DNA from: UBA6623 sp965217195
GTDB taxonomy: Bacteria > Acidobacteriota > Terriglobia > Bryobacterales > UBA6623
DNA: 64,000 bases
Assembly: GCA_965217195.1 (NCBI GenBank)
Contig: CBDCHL010000004.1
Span: 186,001-250,000 of the forward strand
Direction of reading: 5' to 3'
Shown in pieces: positions 35,892-45,044 of this stretch. Below the pieces are notes generated by a model that saw only the letters and a program-made list of their open reading frames with translations, had not been told where the DNA came from and ran no database searches. Positions within the stretch are counted from its first letter, which is position 1, and each line of letters opens with the position of its first letter. The translations under genes were made by a program, and so were the position numbers.

Positions 35892-36869
35892 TCATTCGAC
35901 CGACTGCGCCGCTAGAATCGCCGCCCCCTGACTAACTACCTGCTCCCCCAGACCCGTAGGAACAATCCGATAATGCTCACGGAAATACGAAACCACCAGA
36001 GGACGCACCTTTTCAGAAACCTTGTCGAGAAAAGCCTGATTTCCCGCCGCGACACCGCCTCCGACGACGACGACATCCGGGCTCAGTAGATTGATTGCCG
36101 CCGCCAGCGCTTGCGCCAAATAGCCGGCCGCCTGATCGACCACCTTGCCGGCAAAACGATCGCCCGTCTTCCAGCGGCTCATGATCTTCTTGCCGGCAAC
36201 CTGCCCCGCGGAATCGTACTCCTCCGCGAGCGAACTCGCCCGCCACAACGCCGGGTCTTGTTCGGCGATCCAATCCGCCAGCCGGGAAATTCCCGGACCC
36301 GAGCAAACCGCTTCCACGCAACCCCGCCCACCGCACGGACATGCCGGGCCGTCGGGTGCAACCACCACATGCCCGATTTCCGCCTCGCCGATATCGCTGA
36401 ACGCCTGAATGCGGCCGTCGCGCACAATCCCGCCTCCGACACCCGTTCCGACGGTCGCGTAGAAGACCGTGCGACACCCCTTCCCCGCCCCGAAGTAAGC
36501 TTCGGCCAACGCCGCCAACTTGCAGTCATTCTCGATGCTCACCGGCAGGCCGAATTCCCCTTCGAGCTTCGGCACCACGGCAAGCCCGTCCCAGCCGTCT
36601 TCGTGGAGGCACAAGTGCGGTTCCTTCGCTGACCGCCGAACCGTTCCGCCGAAACCGAATCCGATGGCGCGAAACGACGCCCCGTGCTGTTCGTGGCGCT
36701 CGCGCAGTTCCCGCCCGGCCTCGATCAGCCGATCCAAACTACGCTCGGCCCGGTCCCCGGACTCTCTATAAAGGATGCGCGTCTCCACCAGCCGCCGATC
36801 CGCCCCTGCAACCCCGGCGACCAGTTTCGTCCCACCGGTTTCGAAAACAAGATAAGAGGCTGTGCTCAT
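35892..36869 (-). CDS. ROK-family sugar kinase
   Basis: From ATG 36869 the product is 325 aa; an upstream ATG at 36923 would overlap the divergent promoter region. The N-terminal phosphate loop is VFETGGTKLVAGV, with Glu where glucokinases usually have Asp, as in ROK fructokinases. The catalytic Asp lies in SIENDCKLAALAEAYFGAG. The zinc site is GEAEIGHVVV followed by CPCGGRGCVEAVCSG. ROK kinases phosphorylate glucose, fructose, mannose or N-acetyl sugars; the substrate cannot be fixed. There is no N-terminal DNA-binding domain, so it is an enzyme and not a ROK repressor. It is divergent from a TonB-type receptor gene 76 bases away. Confidence 0.85.
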   Translation of the reverse strand: MSTASYLVFETGGTKLVAGVAGADRRLVETRILYRESGDRAERSLDRLIEAGRELRERHEQHGASFRAIGFGFGGTVRRSAKEPHLCLHEDGWDGLAVVPKLEGEFGLPVSIENDCKLAALAEAYFGAGKGCRTVFYATVGTGVGGGIVRDGRIQAFSDIGEAEIGHVVVAPDGPACPCGGRGCVEAVCSGPGISRLADWIAEQDPALWRASSLAEEYDSAGQVAGKKIMSRWKTGDRFAGKVVDQAAGYLAQALAAAINLLSPDVVVVGGGVAAGNQAFLDKVSEKVRPLVVSYFREHYRIVPTGLGEQVVSQGAAILAAQSVE

Positions 36870-36902
36870 GCCGCGCGAGCCCGGTAGAAGCGAAGACCCT
36901 CG

Positions 36903-36908
36903 ATTATA
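36903..36908 (-). promoter_or_regulatory. -10 box upstream of the ROK kinase
   Basis: Read on the minus strand the sequence is a perfect TATAAT, about 34 bases before the ATG at 36869. No convincing -35 hexamer lies at the usual distance. It is in the short divergent space shared with the TonB-type receptor. Confidence 0.4.
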
Positions 36909-36945
36909 CCTGTGCACCGACAAGAAACCTGCTTGGAAGGGTAAA

Positions 36946-39606
36946 ATGCCGGGTTCCGTTGTGCTGAAATTGAACGAGGTGGTTTCCCGGGCGCATTCCG
37001 TGGTTTTGTATGCGGCCGTGGCGGCGCTAGCAGCACACTCGGCGCATGCTCAACAGGAATCCGCCAAGACCACCGCTCCAATAGAGCAAGAGGAGCCCGA
37101 CGACTCTACCGACTCGGATCGAACGGCCTTGAACCTGCTGGGCGAAGTGGATTCCGCAAAGGGCGAGAGTCGCCGCAACGAGAATGTCCCGGTAACGCTC
37201 ATCGACAACAACGTCCTTCGCGAGCTTACTCAGCGGATGGGCACGACCGCCACGGTCGTCTCGGAGTTCGAGATTGACCAGCGGTATTTCGCCACCGAAT
37301 TCGGACAGCCCGCAAAACGGTCGAGTCACCAAGCGGCATCCAAGGTGGACGGCGTGCACGGAAACCTTTATTGGACGCACCAGAACAGCATCTTCAGCTC
37401 CCGGTCGTTCTTTCAGTTCGGCGGCGTTAAGCCCGCTCGCGACAACTCCTACGGGTTTGGGGTCGGCGTCCCGCTTTGGAGCGGAGCCTCGCTCACCCTC
37501 AACGCAAGCCAAGTCCGATCGCGCGGAAATGTCAATGGAAACGTCTTGGTGCCAACGGCCGAGGAACGCACGCCATTGACGAACGACCCCGCCGCGCTGG
37601 CCATTGTTCAGAGCATCATCGATGCGTATCCCGGCGAGCTGCCCAACCGCACCGATATCGATCCCAGGGCGCTGAACACCAATGACATTCAGAGCATCGA
37701 TAACGATCGCGGCAATGTGGCCCTCGACCAACTTGTCGGAGACCGTGATCGCTTGACGCTGAAGTACAGCTTCACGGGCCAGAAGGTGGAGGCGTTCCAA
37801 CTCGTGGGCGGGCAAAACCCCGACACGACAACCAAGAATCACGACGTCAAGCTGACTTGGAACCGTTCTTGGTCGCCGACCACGATAACCGATGTCACCG
37901 TGGGGTACGAGCGCGTCGCATCGTTGATCGTTCCCGACGAAACCTCGGTCGGTCCGCTCATCCTCACTGGTTTTGTGTGGGAGTTCCTCGGACCGGGCTC
38001 GAATATCCCGCTTGATCGCGCGCAGAATCGCTTCGAGTACGCGGGGCGCGTGCGGCATACCTCCGGCGATCACTTGTGGACTGCCGGGACGGCGTTTGTG
38101 CGTCGTCAGGTCAACGGCCTCGAAGCGGAGAGTCACCGCGGCATTTTCTTCTTCAACAACGATTTCGGGCGAGATGCCGCCACGAATATCCGTATGGGGA
38201 CCCCGACCGGTTATCGGGTAGCGATCGGAGACACACACCGAGGTTTCCGCAATGGGGAGTTGCAGTTCTACGTTGCCGACAAGTGGCGAGTCACGTCCGA
38301 TCTGACGCTCAATCTCGGCCTTCGATTCGAGCCGGTTACGACGCCGACGGAAGTCAATGGCTTGACCGAGATTCCTTATGATTGCGACTGCAACAACTTC
38401 GCGCCGCAGTTCGGTTTCGCTTACCATCTGGGCCGGCGAATGGGAGTCCTCCGCGGAACGTACGGCATTCACTACGGTCAGATCTTCAACGTTACTTACG
38501 GACAGGCGCGTTTCAGCCCCCCGGGGAACCTCAACATCTCGCTCAACGCTCCCGACATTGTCAATCCTTTGGGAGGGCTGAGCCCTGAGGATTTCGATTC
38601 CAACGCCCGCTCGACGGTATTCAATCTCGACCCCGAACTGGCGACTCCCTATTCCCATCAATACAGTGTCGATTGGGAAATCGCGCTGGGCGGCCGCTGG
38701 GCGCTGAGTCTCGGTTACGTGGGCAGTCGAACCCACAAGCTATTGACTATGTGGTACACCAATCGGGCGCGCCCGGTCGAGGGAATACCTCAGGTCACCG
38801 AAACCGTCAACGACCGCCGGCCTGATCCGCGCTTCTTCGACAACCGCTTCGTGCTGAACGGTTCGCGCGGCTATTTCGATGCAGCCAAGGCGGTACTGTG
38901 GACTTCCGATTGGAAGGGGCTCAGCGTGGAGGCCTCCTATTGGTTCAGTAAGGCAATCGACCTCGGGAACGGTTTTTCGAACACCGCATCCGGCCGCGAT
39001 GCGCGGGAGGGCCGCAGCCAGTCGGAGTTCAACAACCATGGCGAAATGAAGGCCGTTAGTTCGTTCGATCAGCCGCATGCCTTTCTGTTACGAACCAACT
39101 GGGCGCTGCCGACCGCGCGGTCGGGTTGGGCCCGTTTCTTCGGCGGTTGGGAGGTAAGCACGGTCGTCCTCGCCAAGGCGGGTACTCCATTCAATGTGAT
39201 CGCCGGCTCCGACGGCGCGGGTTTCGGCAACGTTGACGGGTCACCCGCGGACCGGCCTAATATCCTTGACCCGTCGATTCTCGGTGCCTCGGTGGACCAT
39301 CCGGATACATCCGAGGGGGTGTTGCCGGCGCACGCCTTTGCCTTTATTCGACCGACCGACGTCGCCGGCAACGTCGGCCGCAACACTTTTCGGAAAGACG
39401 GCATCTTCAACGTGAACGCCACCGTGTCGAAGCGCGGGCTGCTGGGCGGCGAAGGCGTGACCCTACGGGTAGAGTCGTTGAACCTGCTCAATCATCCCCA
39501 ATTCGCCGAGCCGGGCAGACAGCTGACGTCACCGAACTTCGGGAGGATTACCAACACGCTCAACGACGGCCGCGTCTTCCGAGCGACGCTGGAAATCCAA
39601 TTCTGA
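36946..39606 (+). CDS. TonB-dependent-receptor-like outer-membrane barrel
   Basis: From ATG 36946 (preceded by GGAAGGG) the product is 886 aa. A signal segment (SVVLYAAVAALAAHSAHAQ, about 18-36) leads to an acidic linker. The C-terminal two thirds is an Oar-like beta barrel (ADKWRVTSDLTLNLGLRFEP, FAPQFGFAYHLGRRMGVLRG, LSLGYVGSRTHKL), and the protein ends in Phe (FRATLEIQF). It lacks the carboxypeptidase-regulatory-like N-terminal domain of the receptor at 5508. The plug region (about 60-150) is short and hard to recognise. It may be a passive or specialised relative of TonB receptors. Divergence from a ROK kinase suggests, but does not show, a sugar substrate. Confidence 0.75.
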   Translation: MPGSVVLKLNEVVSRAHSVVLYAAVAALAAHSAHAQQESAKTTAPIEQEEPDDSTDSDRTALNLLGEVDSAKGESRRNENVPVTLIDNNVLRELTQRMGTTATVVSEFEIDQRYFATEFGQPAKRSSHQAASKVDGVHGNLYWTHQNSIFSSRSFFQFGGVKPARDNSYGFGVGVPLWSGASLTLNASQVRSRGNVNGNVLVPTAEERTPLTNDPAALAIVQSIIDAYPGELPNRTDIDPRALNTNDIQSIDNDRGNVALDQLVGDRDRLTLKYSFTGQKVEAFQLVGGQNPDTTTKNHDVKLTWNRSWSPTTITDVTVGYERVASLIVPDETSVGPLILTGFVWEFLGPGSNIPLDRAQNRFEYAGRVRHTSGDHLWTAGTAFVRRQVNGLEAESHRGIFFFNNDFGRDAATNIRMGTPTGYRVAIGDTHRGFRNGELQFYVADKWRVTSDLTLNLGLRFEPVTTPTEVNGLTEIPYDCDCNNFAPQFGFAYHLGRRMGVLRGTYGIHYGQIFNVTYGQARFSPPGNLNISLNAPDIVNPLGGLSPEDFDSNARSTVFNLDPELATPYSHQYSVDWEIALGGRWALSLGYVGSRTHKLLTMWYTNRARPVEGIPQVTETVNDRRPDPRFFDNRFVLNGSRGYFDAAKAVLWTSDWKGLSVEASYWFSKAIDLGNGFSNTASGRDAREGRSQSEFNNHGEMKAVSSFDQPHAFLLRTNWALPTARSGWARFFGGWEVSTVVLAKAGTPFNVIAGSDGAGFGNVDGSPADRPNILDPSILGASVDHPDTSEGVLPAHAFAFIRPTDVAGNVGRNTFRKDGIFNVNATVSKRGLLGGEGVTLRVESLNLLNHPQFAEPGRQLTSPNFGRITNTLNDGRVFRATLEIQF

Positions 39607-39644
39607 AATTCGGAGTCCTCTGCCGGCAAACACTCGTGTTTGCC

Positions 39645-39922
39645 CCAGTTCTCACTCACAAGCAACACCTGCGGATCAAGAAGTTCTGCGGCACCTCGGC
39701 CGACGCGGTGAAGACGCAGATCTGGGTCGGAGTGATTGTTTATCTTGCTGGTGGCGATTCTGAAGAAAACCGCACGGCAACGAGGCCGGGCTTTACCGGA
39801 TTCTACAGATTCTCAGCGTCACCGTTTTCCAGAAAACGCCCATTTTACAGGTGTTGTAGAACTTCGACTCCCAACGCCTACCAACCCACCCTTCTAACCA
39901 ACTGACTCTATTTGACTTATGA
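39645..39922 (+). pseudogene. IS4-family transposase C-terminal remnant (frameshifted)
   Basis: Three pieces of the conserved C-terminus of IS4-type transposases occur in order but in three frames. KQHLRIKKFCGTSADAVKTQ then IWVGVIVYL is in the frame of 39660. LVAILKK is in the frame of 39748. LYRILQILSVTVFQKTPILQ is in the frame of 39791, followed by a TAG at 39857-39859, NFDSQ, and NQLTLFDL ending at a TGA (39920-39922). Intact relatives read HLRIK-FFGTSENAVKTQIWIA...LYxILQILSVTLFEKTP...LFDL. Two frameshifts and one internal stop make it non-functional. No inverted repeat or N-terminal part was recognised nearby. Confidence 0.8.
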
Positions 39923-40026
39923 TGGGACTGTGGTGGCGAAAATCCCTTTTCGGGTGCTTTGGAAATTACGCCGCGGCCGGTGAAATCGCCACCGACTGCA
40001 GCCGAAAAGCGGCGACAGGAATTTTG

Positions 40027-40098
40027 CCTAGGGTGGAGCCGACAGGCGGAACCCTGGGTAGCCGCCCCAAGCGAGCGAGCCCCGAAAGGGCGGCGGAC
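40027..40098 (-). repeat. Dispersed palindrome family E, copy 1
   Basis: Read on the minus strand the element contains CTACCCAGGGTTCCGCC followed by GTCGGCTCCACCCT. The copy at 57029 has CTACCCAGGGTTCCGCC followed by TTCGGCTGCCACCCTGG. On the plus strand a second stem (GCCGCCC around a CGAAAGGGC turn) follows. It lies upstream of the heptosyltransferase gene. Confidence 0.6.
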
Positions 40099-40159
40099 AG
40101 ACCGTCCCTTAGGCCCTACTTGAATCGTCGACCCGGCCGAGCCACCCGCGACCTCCATC

Positions 40160-41188
40160 TTGCCGATCCTAGACCACCTCCCTCCACACGCGTCCCTCGT
40201 CGTCGTTCGCCTGCGATCGCTCGGCGATACTGTACTCATCACCCCGGCCCTGCGGCTGTTGAAAGGTTTTCGGCCGGACCTAACGGTCACCGCCGTCGTC
40301 GAGCAACCCTTTGCGGCCCTCCTCGACGGAAACTCGGACCTGGCTGATGTCATCACCGTCGAGCGTGGTCCCGGATCACAGTTACGAGCAATGGCTGCGA
40401 TTCGCCGGCGTAAGCCCGCACTCTGCCTAAACCTGCACGGCGGATCGACCAGTGCTTGGATGACGGTTTGTTCCGGCGCGCGCTTCAAGGCCGGCTTTGC
40501 ACACTTCCGCCCGACGTTTCCCTATAACGTCCGGATCCCGCGTGCTCAGGAAATCTTTGGCCGCGGAGCAGGCGACCCGGTTCACACCGCCGAACACCAT
40601 GCTTCGGCGATGTTCTTTCTGGGCGTCCCGAGAAGGCCGGTCCCGGCAGCTGTGCTCTCCGCACCGGCCGAAACGCACGACCAACCCTACGCCGTCGTCC
40701 ACGTCGGCGCGGCTTACGCGACCAAGCAATGGCCTCTCGAACGTTTCGACCGACTCGGCCGGTTTCTTCGCGAAAAGCGCGCCATCGAGCCGATTATGGT
40801 TGCCGGCCCGGGACAGGGGGCCCTACTCTCCGGTCTCACCGAGTTCGACTGCCGCGAAGCCTTAACGTTGGCTGAGCTGAAGGGCCTGCTTGCCGGCGCC
40901 GCCCTGTTTGTCGGCAACGACTCCGGTCCGGCTCACATGGCCGCCGCCTTCGGGATACCCTCCGCGGTGATCTTCGGATCCTCGAATTCGTCGATTTGGG
41001 GGCCATGGCGAACCAAGCACGAAGTGATCGAGACCGACTGGGATTGCAAACCCTGTCCCGGCGACCGCTGTTACGAATTCGATGAGCCGCGCTGTATCCT
41101 GTCGGTAGAGATTGCGCGTGTCGAAGCGGCGATCAACCGCCTCTCCCCCGCGGGCAACGCAAGCTCGGGGCCCCCCGTGACCCCATGA
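40160..41188 (+). CDS. Glycosyltransferase family 9 (heptosyltransferase-like)
   Basis: The product is 342 aa from a TTG start without a clear ribosome site, so the exact start is uncertain. GT9 features are SLVVVRLRSLGDTVLITPAL at the N-terminus and VGNDSGPAHMAAAFGIPSAV with the C-terminal sugar-nucleotide site. The segment CKPCPGDRCYEFDEPRCILS near the end resembles the Cys-containing tail of WaaC/WaaF-like enzymes. Family members transfer ADP-heptose to LPS inner core in the cytoplasm. It overlaps the ABC exporter gene by four bases (ATGA), which fits LPS or glycolipid assembly and export. Confidence 0.88.
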   Translation: MPILDHLPPHASLVVVRLRSLGDTVLITPALRLLKGFRPDLTVTAVVEQPFAALLDGNSDLADVITVERGPGSQLRAMAAIRRRKPALCLNLHGGSTSAWMTVCSGARFKAGFAHFRPTFPYNVRIPRAQEIFGRGAGDPVHTAEHHASAMFFLGVPRRPVPAAVLSAPAETHDQPYAVVHVGAAYATKQWPLERFDRLGRFLREKRAIEPIMVAGPGQGALLSGLTEFDCREALTLAELKGLLAGAALFVGNDSGPAHMAAAFGIPSAVIFGSSNSSIWGPWRTKHEVIETDWDCKPCPGDRCYEFDEPRCILSVEIARVEAAINRLSPAGNASSGPPVTP

Positions 41189-43020
41189 AGGAACTGCTCC
41201 ACCTCCTGAGCTACGTCCGGCCCTACACGCCGCGGATCGCCGTCTCGGTGGGGCTGATGGCGACCGTCGGCCTCTGCCACGGGTTGGTCGCGCTGCTGAT
41301 CGGGCCGGTCTTCGACCGTGTCCTGAACCCGCAATCCGCCGAGGCGCCGGTGCTGCTCTACCGCGTCCCCGTCGTCGATTGGACGATCCACCTGGACGAT
41401 TTGATTCCTTCGGTAATCCACAATGTCTGGACCATGGTGGCCATCGGCATCGTGGGTGTTTTTCTCATCAAGGGACTCTGTGATTTTTTCGGCAACTACC
41501 TGGTGAACTATGTCGGATTGGCGGGCGTCCGCGACTTGCGCGGCGACGTCTACGGCGTGGTGCTCAATCAGTCGCCCGCTTTCTTTCAGCAGCGCCACAC
41601 GGGGAGGCTGATTTCCTCGCTCGTAGCCGACATAGAAAAGATTCAACTGGCGCTGTCGCACATCCTCGCTGACTTGTTGCGCCAGTCTTTCATTGCGGCC
41701 GCCCTGCTGTGGGTGCTGATGCAAACTGACTGGGCCCTCGCGGCGGTAAGTCTCACGGTGTTGCCTTTCGTGTTGCTGCCGACCTCGCGGATCGGGCGCC
41801 GCATTCGCATCACCACCCGCCGCGCCCAGGACGACCTTGCCGACATGACCACGGTTCTTCAGGAAACGCTGGCGGGCAACCGTGTGGTGAAAGCGTTTTC
41901 GATGGAGGATTTCGAGGTCGGCCGCTTCCGGGAAACAGCCGAGCGGCTGTTTCGGAGCAACCTCCGTTATGTGCGCCAACAGGCCGCGGCTTCGCCCATG
42001 ATTGAACTGTTCGGAGCCCTTACGATTGTCGGGCTCCTGACGTACGCCCGCAATCAGATCAAGGCCGACGAGATGACAGCCGGCGAGTTCACGACTTTCG
42101 TCGTCGCCTTGCTCATGCTGTATCAGCCGATCAAGCGGCTCAACGGCATCCACAATATTTTTCAGCAGGCGCTCGGCGCAGGTCGACGAGTCCTGGAATA
42201 CATTGCCCATCCGCATGACGTCGTGGAACGCCACGATGCGGTCACGTTGCCGCCGTTCGCGCGGTCCATTGAATTTCAAGATGTGGGCTTCGTGTATCCC
42301 GATGGCGCCGCACCCGACGGGAGCGCGGAAGCCGCGTTGAGCGGAATCACGCTTAAGATCAATGCCGGAGAGATTGTCGCCATCGTCGGACCGAGCGGAT
42401 CGGGCAAGACAACAATGCTCAATCTGCTGCCGCGCTTTTTCGACCCGACGGAGGGAGAGATACGGCTCGACGGCAGGAGTATCGCCGATGCAAGCCTCAA
42501 GTCGCTGCGAGAGCAGATCGCCCTGGTAACCCAGGAAATATTCTTGTTCGATGACACGGTAACCAACAACATCGCCTACGGCCGGCCCGACGTGCCGGCC
42601 GAAGCAGTCGAGCGTGCCGCGCGGATGGCCTTGGCGCACGGCTTCATCGAACAGATGCCTAACGGCTATCAAACCCGCTTGGGAGAGCGCGGGCAGCGCC
42701 TTAGCGGCGGGCAGCGGCAAAGGATTTCAATCGCGCGAGCATTGCTTAAGAATGCGCCAATCTTGATTCTCGACGAAGCGACCTCGCATCTCGACAGCGA
42801 GGCCGAGATGCTCGTTCAGCGCGCGCTGTCGAACTTAATGGAAGGGCGCACGGTGATTGTCAGCGCCCATCGGCTGTCGACGATTCGGAGCGCCGACAAG
42901 ATCGCGGTGATGGAGGCCGGGCGAATTGTCGATGTCGGAACCCACGAGAGTTTGTTGCGATTCAGCCCGCTTTATCAGCGGCTTTTCGAGCTGCAATCCG
43001 TGGAGAGTCGGTTGCCATAG
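41185..43020 (+). CDS. MsbA-like lipid/LPS ABC exporter (fused TM-ATPase)
   Basis: The product is 611 aa, a half-transporter with six membrane helices (about 1-330) and an ATPase domain. ATPase motifs are Walker A GPSGSGKTTMLNLL (about 401), Q loop LVTQEIFLFDD, signature LSGGQRQRISIARALL (about 510) and Walker B ILILDEATSHLDSEAE. The intracellular loop QDDLADMTTVLQETLAGNRV is typical for lipid exporters. MsbA flips lipid A-core across the inner membrane; the coupling to a GT9 gene supports that role, but other lipid or drug substrates cannot be excluded. Confidence 0.88.
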   Translation: MKELLHLLSYVRPYTPRIAVSVGLMATVGLCHGLVALLIGPVFDRVLNPQSAEAPVLLYRVPVVDWTIHLDDLIPSVIHNVWTMVAIGIVGVFLIKGLCDFFGNYLVNYVGLAGVRDLRGDVYGVVLNQSPAFFQQRHTGRLISSLVADIEKIQLALSHILADLLRQSFIAAALLWVLMQTDWALAAVSLTVLPFVLLPTSRIGRRIRITTRRAQDDLADMTTVLQETLAGNRVVKAFSMEDFEVGRFRETAERLFRSNLRYVRQQAAASPMIELFGALTIVGLLTYARNQIKADEMTAGEFTTFVVALLMLYQPIKRLNGIHNIFQQALGAGRRVLEYIAHPHDVVERHDAVTLPPFARSIEFQDVGFVYPDGAAPDGSAEAALSGITLKINAGEIVAIVGPSGSGKTTMLNLLPRFFDPTEGEIRLDGRSIADASLKSLREQIALVTQEIFLFDDTVTNNIAYGRPDVPAEAVERAARMALAHGFIEQMPNGYQTRLGERGQRLSGGQRQRISIARALLKNAPILILDEATSHLDSEAEMLVQRALSNLMEGRTVIVSAHRLSTIRSADKIAVMEAGRIVDVGTHESLLRFSPLYQRLFELQSVESRLP

Positions 43021-43045
43021 CGAGCCAAGTGGATGTGGCGGAGTA

Positions 43046-43107
43046 GGGACAAACGCTCGTGTTTGTCCCAGGCAACGGTCAAGACAAGCTCTCAGCTTGT
43101 CTCGGCT
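43046..43107 (+). repeat. Dispersed hairpin family D, best copy
   Basis: The first hairpin is GGGACAAACGCTCGTGTTTG followed by TCCC, a near-perfect palindrome. A second is GACAAGCTCTCAGCTTGTC. A GCCACCGGCCGCGCC segment follows near 43137 and recurs near 19876. The element lies between the ABC exporter and yicC. Confidence 0.6.
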
Positions 43108-43198
43108 CTGTCATCCCACACGAAGGTTCAGTCGGGCCACCGGCCGCGCCCGCTCCGTCGTCGGGGAAACGTGGTCGGGGAATTGTTGGTCAAGACCT

Positions 43199-44098
43199 AT
43201 GCCCTACAGCATGACCGGTTATGCGCGGGCCGACTGTGACGACGGCGAGCTGTCGCTGGCGGTCACGCTTCGCAGCGTCAACCACCGCTTTCTCGACTTG
43301 CAAATACGGATTCCGCCGCAAATCGAGCCGTTCGAAGCGCTGATTCGGCGTCGCGTCAAAGAGCGCCTGAAAAGAGGACAACTGCAGCTCAACGTGTCGC
43401 TCGGCTGGAAGCAACAAGAGGCCGCCTTCACCTTGAATCGACCGCTGCTCGACGCCTATCTCGAGGCTCATCGGGAATTAGCCGAGAAACACGGACTTTC
43501 TCAACCGCCCGACCTAAGTGCGATTCTCCGCGTGCCCGGAGCCCTGAATTTCGAAAACGGCGATTTGGACGACGAGCGGCGAAACAAACTAGAAGCGGCG
43601 CTCAACGAGACCCTAGCCCGCGCGCTGGAGGAGCTCGAACACAGCCGCTCGATCGAGGCGTCGGGCATTGTCGAAGAGATGGGTCGCCGAGCTGCGTCGA
43701 TAAAGACTGACTTGGCGGCCCTCCGAGACTCGCTCACCGACGTCATTCCGCAATTTCAGCAACGACTCGAGGCACGCTTGAACGATCTCTTCGAGAAACT
43801 CGAGCCCGATTCCCAAAGGCTGATGCAGGAAGCGGCATTGCTCGCCGAACGAGCCGATATCAGCGAGGAAGTGCAGCGGTTGGAAGCCCACGTCGAGCGG
43901 CTCCTGGAGTTGCTCGAAAGCGAAGCGGAATTGGGCAAAAAGATCGACTTCCTCGCGCAGGAGATGAACCGTGAGGCCAACACGATTCTGTCCAAAACGA
44001 ATCCGCTCGGCAGCGCCGCGCTCGGCGTAACGGAAATCGGACTGCGACTCAAGGGCGAAATAGAAAAGATCCGCGAGCAAGCGCAGAATCTGGAATAG
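43199..44098 (+). CDS. yicC: YicC-family endoribonuclease
   Basis: From ATG 43199 the product is 299 aa; the frame is open further upstream but the family begins with MPYSMTGYARA. Other family sequence is LRSVNHRFLDLQIRIPPQIE, RRRVKERLKRGQLQLNVSL, and the C-terminal KIDFLAQEMNREANTILSKT with KGEIEKIREQAQNLE at the end. YicC proteins are Mn-dependent RNases known from E. coli and Bacillus. The gene lies directly upstream of gmk, the usual arrangement. Confidence 0.95.
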   Translation: MPYSMTGYARADCDDGELSLAVTLRSVNHRFLDLQIRIPPQIEPFEALIRRRVKERLKRGQLQLNVSLGWKQQEAAFTLNRPLLDAYLEAHRELAEKHGLSQPPDLSAILRVPGALNFENGDLDDERRNKLEAALNETLARALEELEHSRSIEASGIVEEMGRRAASIKTDLAALRDSLTDVIPQFQQRLEARLNDLFEKLEPDSQRLMQEAALLAERADISEEVQRLEAHVERLLELLESEAELGKKIDFLAQEMNREANTILSKTNPLGSAALGVTEIGLRLKGEIEKIREQAQNLE

Positions 44099-44124
44099 TT
44101 CGACTCGACGCCCGACCCAACCCC

Positions 44125-44748
44125 ATGTGCCTCGTCTTCATCATCTCCGCCCCCTCCGGCTCGGGAAAGTCTACCCTCGTCAAGCGCTTGATGGAAGTTG
44201 ACGGCAATCTCGCTTTCTCCACCTCGGTCACAACACGCGATCCCCGCAAGGGCGACATCGAAGGCGAAAGCTACGAATTCATCAGCCGCGAAGAGTTCAT
44301 CCGGTTGCGCGCCAGCGGCGAACTACTCGAGTGGGCCGAGGTTTTCGGGAACTTTTACGGTACTTCGCGTCAAGTTCTCGCGCGTGCGAAAGAACGACAA
44401 CGCGACCTGATTCTGGACATCGATGTCCAAGGTGCGGCACAATTAAAAGAGAAGCTTCCCGACGCGGTTACGATCTTTATTCTGCCTCCATCGCGGCAAG
44501 AGCTGGAGGCGCGGCTGCGAAACCGCTCTACTGATTCCGACGAGGTAAGGGAGCGCCGTTTACGCGACGCCGGCCGAGAAGTCTTGAACTACGAGCAGTA
44601 CGACTATATTTTGATCAACGATCAGCTCGAGGAATCATTCGAGCAGCTTCGGGGGATCTTGCTGGCGGAACGCTGCCGTCGGCGTCGCGTGCGGTCGGAT
44701 ATCCGAAATATTCTCGAAAGTTTTCGTGACGGAGACAACAACGAATGA
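44125..44748 (+). CDS. gmk: Guanylate kinase
   Basis: The product is 207 aa, normal length. The P-loop is SAPSGSGKST (8-17). GMP-binding sequence follows in STSVTTRDPRKGDIEGESY and the YGTS element, with the lid arginines RLRNRSTDSDEVRERRL. It converts GMP to GDP. The gene overlaps rpoZ by four bases and follows yicC, a conserved yicC-gmk-rpoZ-coaBC string. Confidence 0.97.
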   Translation: MCLVFIISAPSGSGKSTLVKRLMEVDGNLAFSTSVTTRDPRKGDIEGESYEFISREEFIRLRASGELLEWAEVFGNFYGTSRQVLARAKERQRDLILDIDVQGAAQLKEKLPDAVTIFILPPSRQELEARLRNRSTDSDEVRERRLRDAGREVLNYEQYDYILINDQLEESFEQLRGILLAERCRRRRVRSDIRNILESFRDGDNNE

Positions 44749-45044
44749 GCAAAAAGGCCCCAACAGAGCAGAAGACCGCGGACGGCTCGACGGAAGAGTC
44801 AACGGAGAAACCACCGGATCAGCCCTGGTTCATCCCCAACGATGAGGAGCAGAGCGTTTACCGATTCATCATCGCAGCGTCTCGCCGAGCACGCCAGTTG
44901 CAAGCCGGTGCACGGCCCGCGATAGCGACGACTTCGCGGAAGCCGACCAAAATCGGCATGGAAGAGATTCGGTACGCCGAGGTCGAGGTGGAGATCATCT
45001 CCGAAGACGCCGACGCGGACACCGAAGAGGAACCGATCATCTAG
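44745..45044 (+). CDS. rpoZ: RNA polymerase omega subunit
   Basis: The product is 99 aa. The core helix YRFIIAASRRARQLQAGARP matches the omega family (RF-x-AA-RARQ-pattern), followed by the KPTKIGMEEIRYAEV segment. The ends are low complexity: a polar N-terminus (TEQKTADGSTEESTEKPPDQ) and an acidic C-terminus (EDADADTEEEP). Position after gmk is diagnostic. Omega promotes RNA polymerase assembly and, in some bacteria, binds ppGpp. Confidence 0.93.
   Translation: MSKKAPTEQKTADGSTEESTEKPPDQPWFIPNDEEQSVYRFIIAASRRARQLQAGARPAIATTSRKPTKIGMEEIRYAEVEVEIISEDADADTEEEPII

Larger units (their letters stand above)
39607..40159. other. Gap with repeats and a transposase remnant
   Basis: The 553 bases between the barrel gene and the heptosyltransferase hold a short hairpin (GGCAAACACTCGTGTTTGCC, 39624-39643), a broken IS4-like transposase tail and a family E palindrome cluster. 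Open frames here on both strands (for example 39919-40347 plus and 39793-40488 minus) show no ordered protein pattern. Confidence 0.7.

Noticed and set aside
37027..38736. 569-aa open frame antisense to the TonB-type barrel gene
   Set aside because: No start context, no family pattern, and fully covered by a well-supported gene on the other strand.
39919..40347. 142-aa plus-strand frame upstream of the heptosyltransferase
   Set aside because: It starts in the transposase remnant, reads through a palindrome and ends inside the next gene in another frame.
41071..42720. 549-aa open frame antisense to the ABC exporter
   Set aside because: Shadow frame; Arg/Gln/His-rich, without domains.
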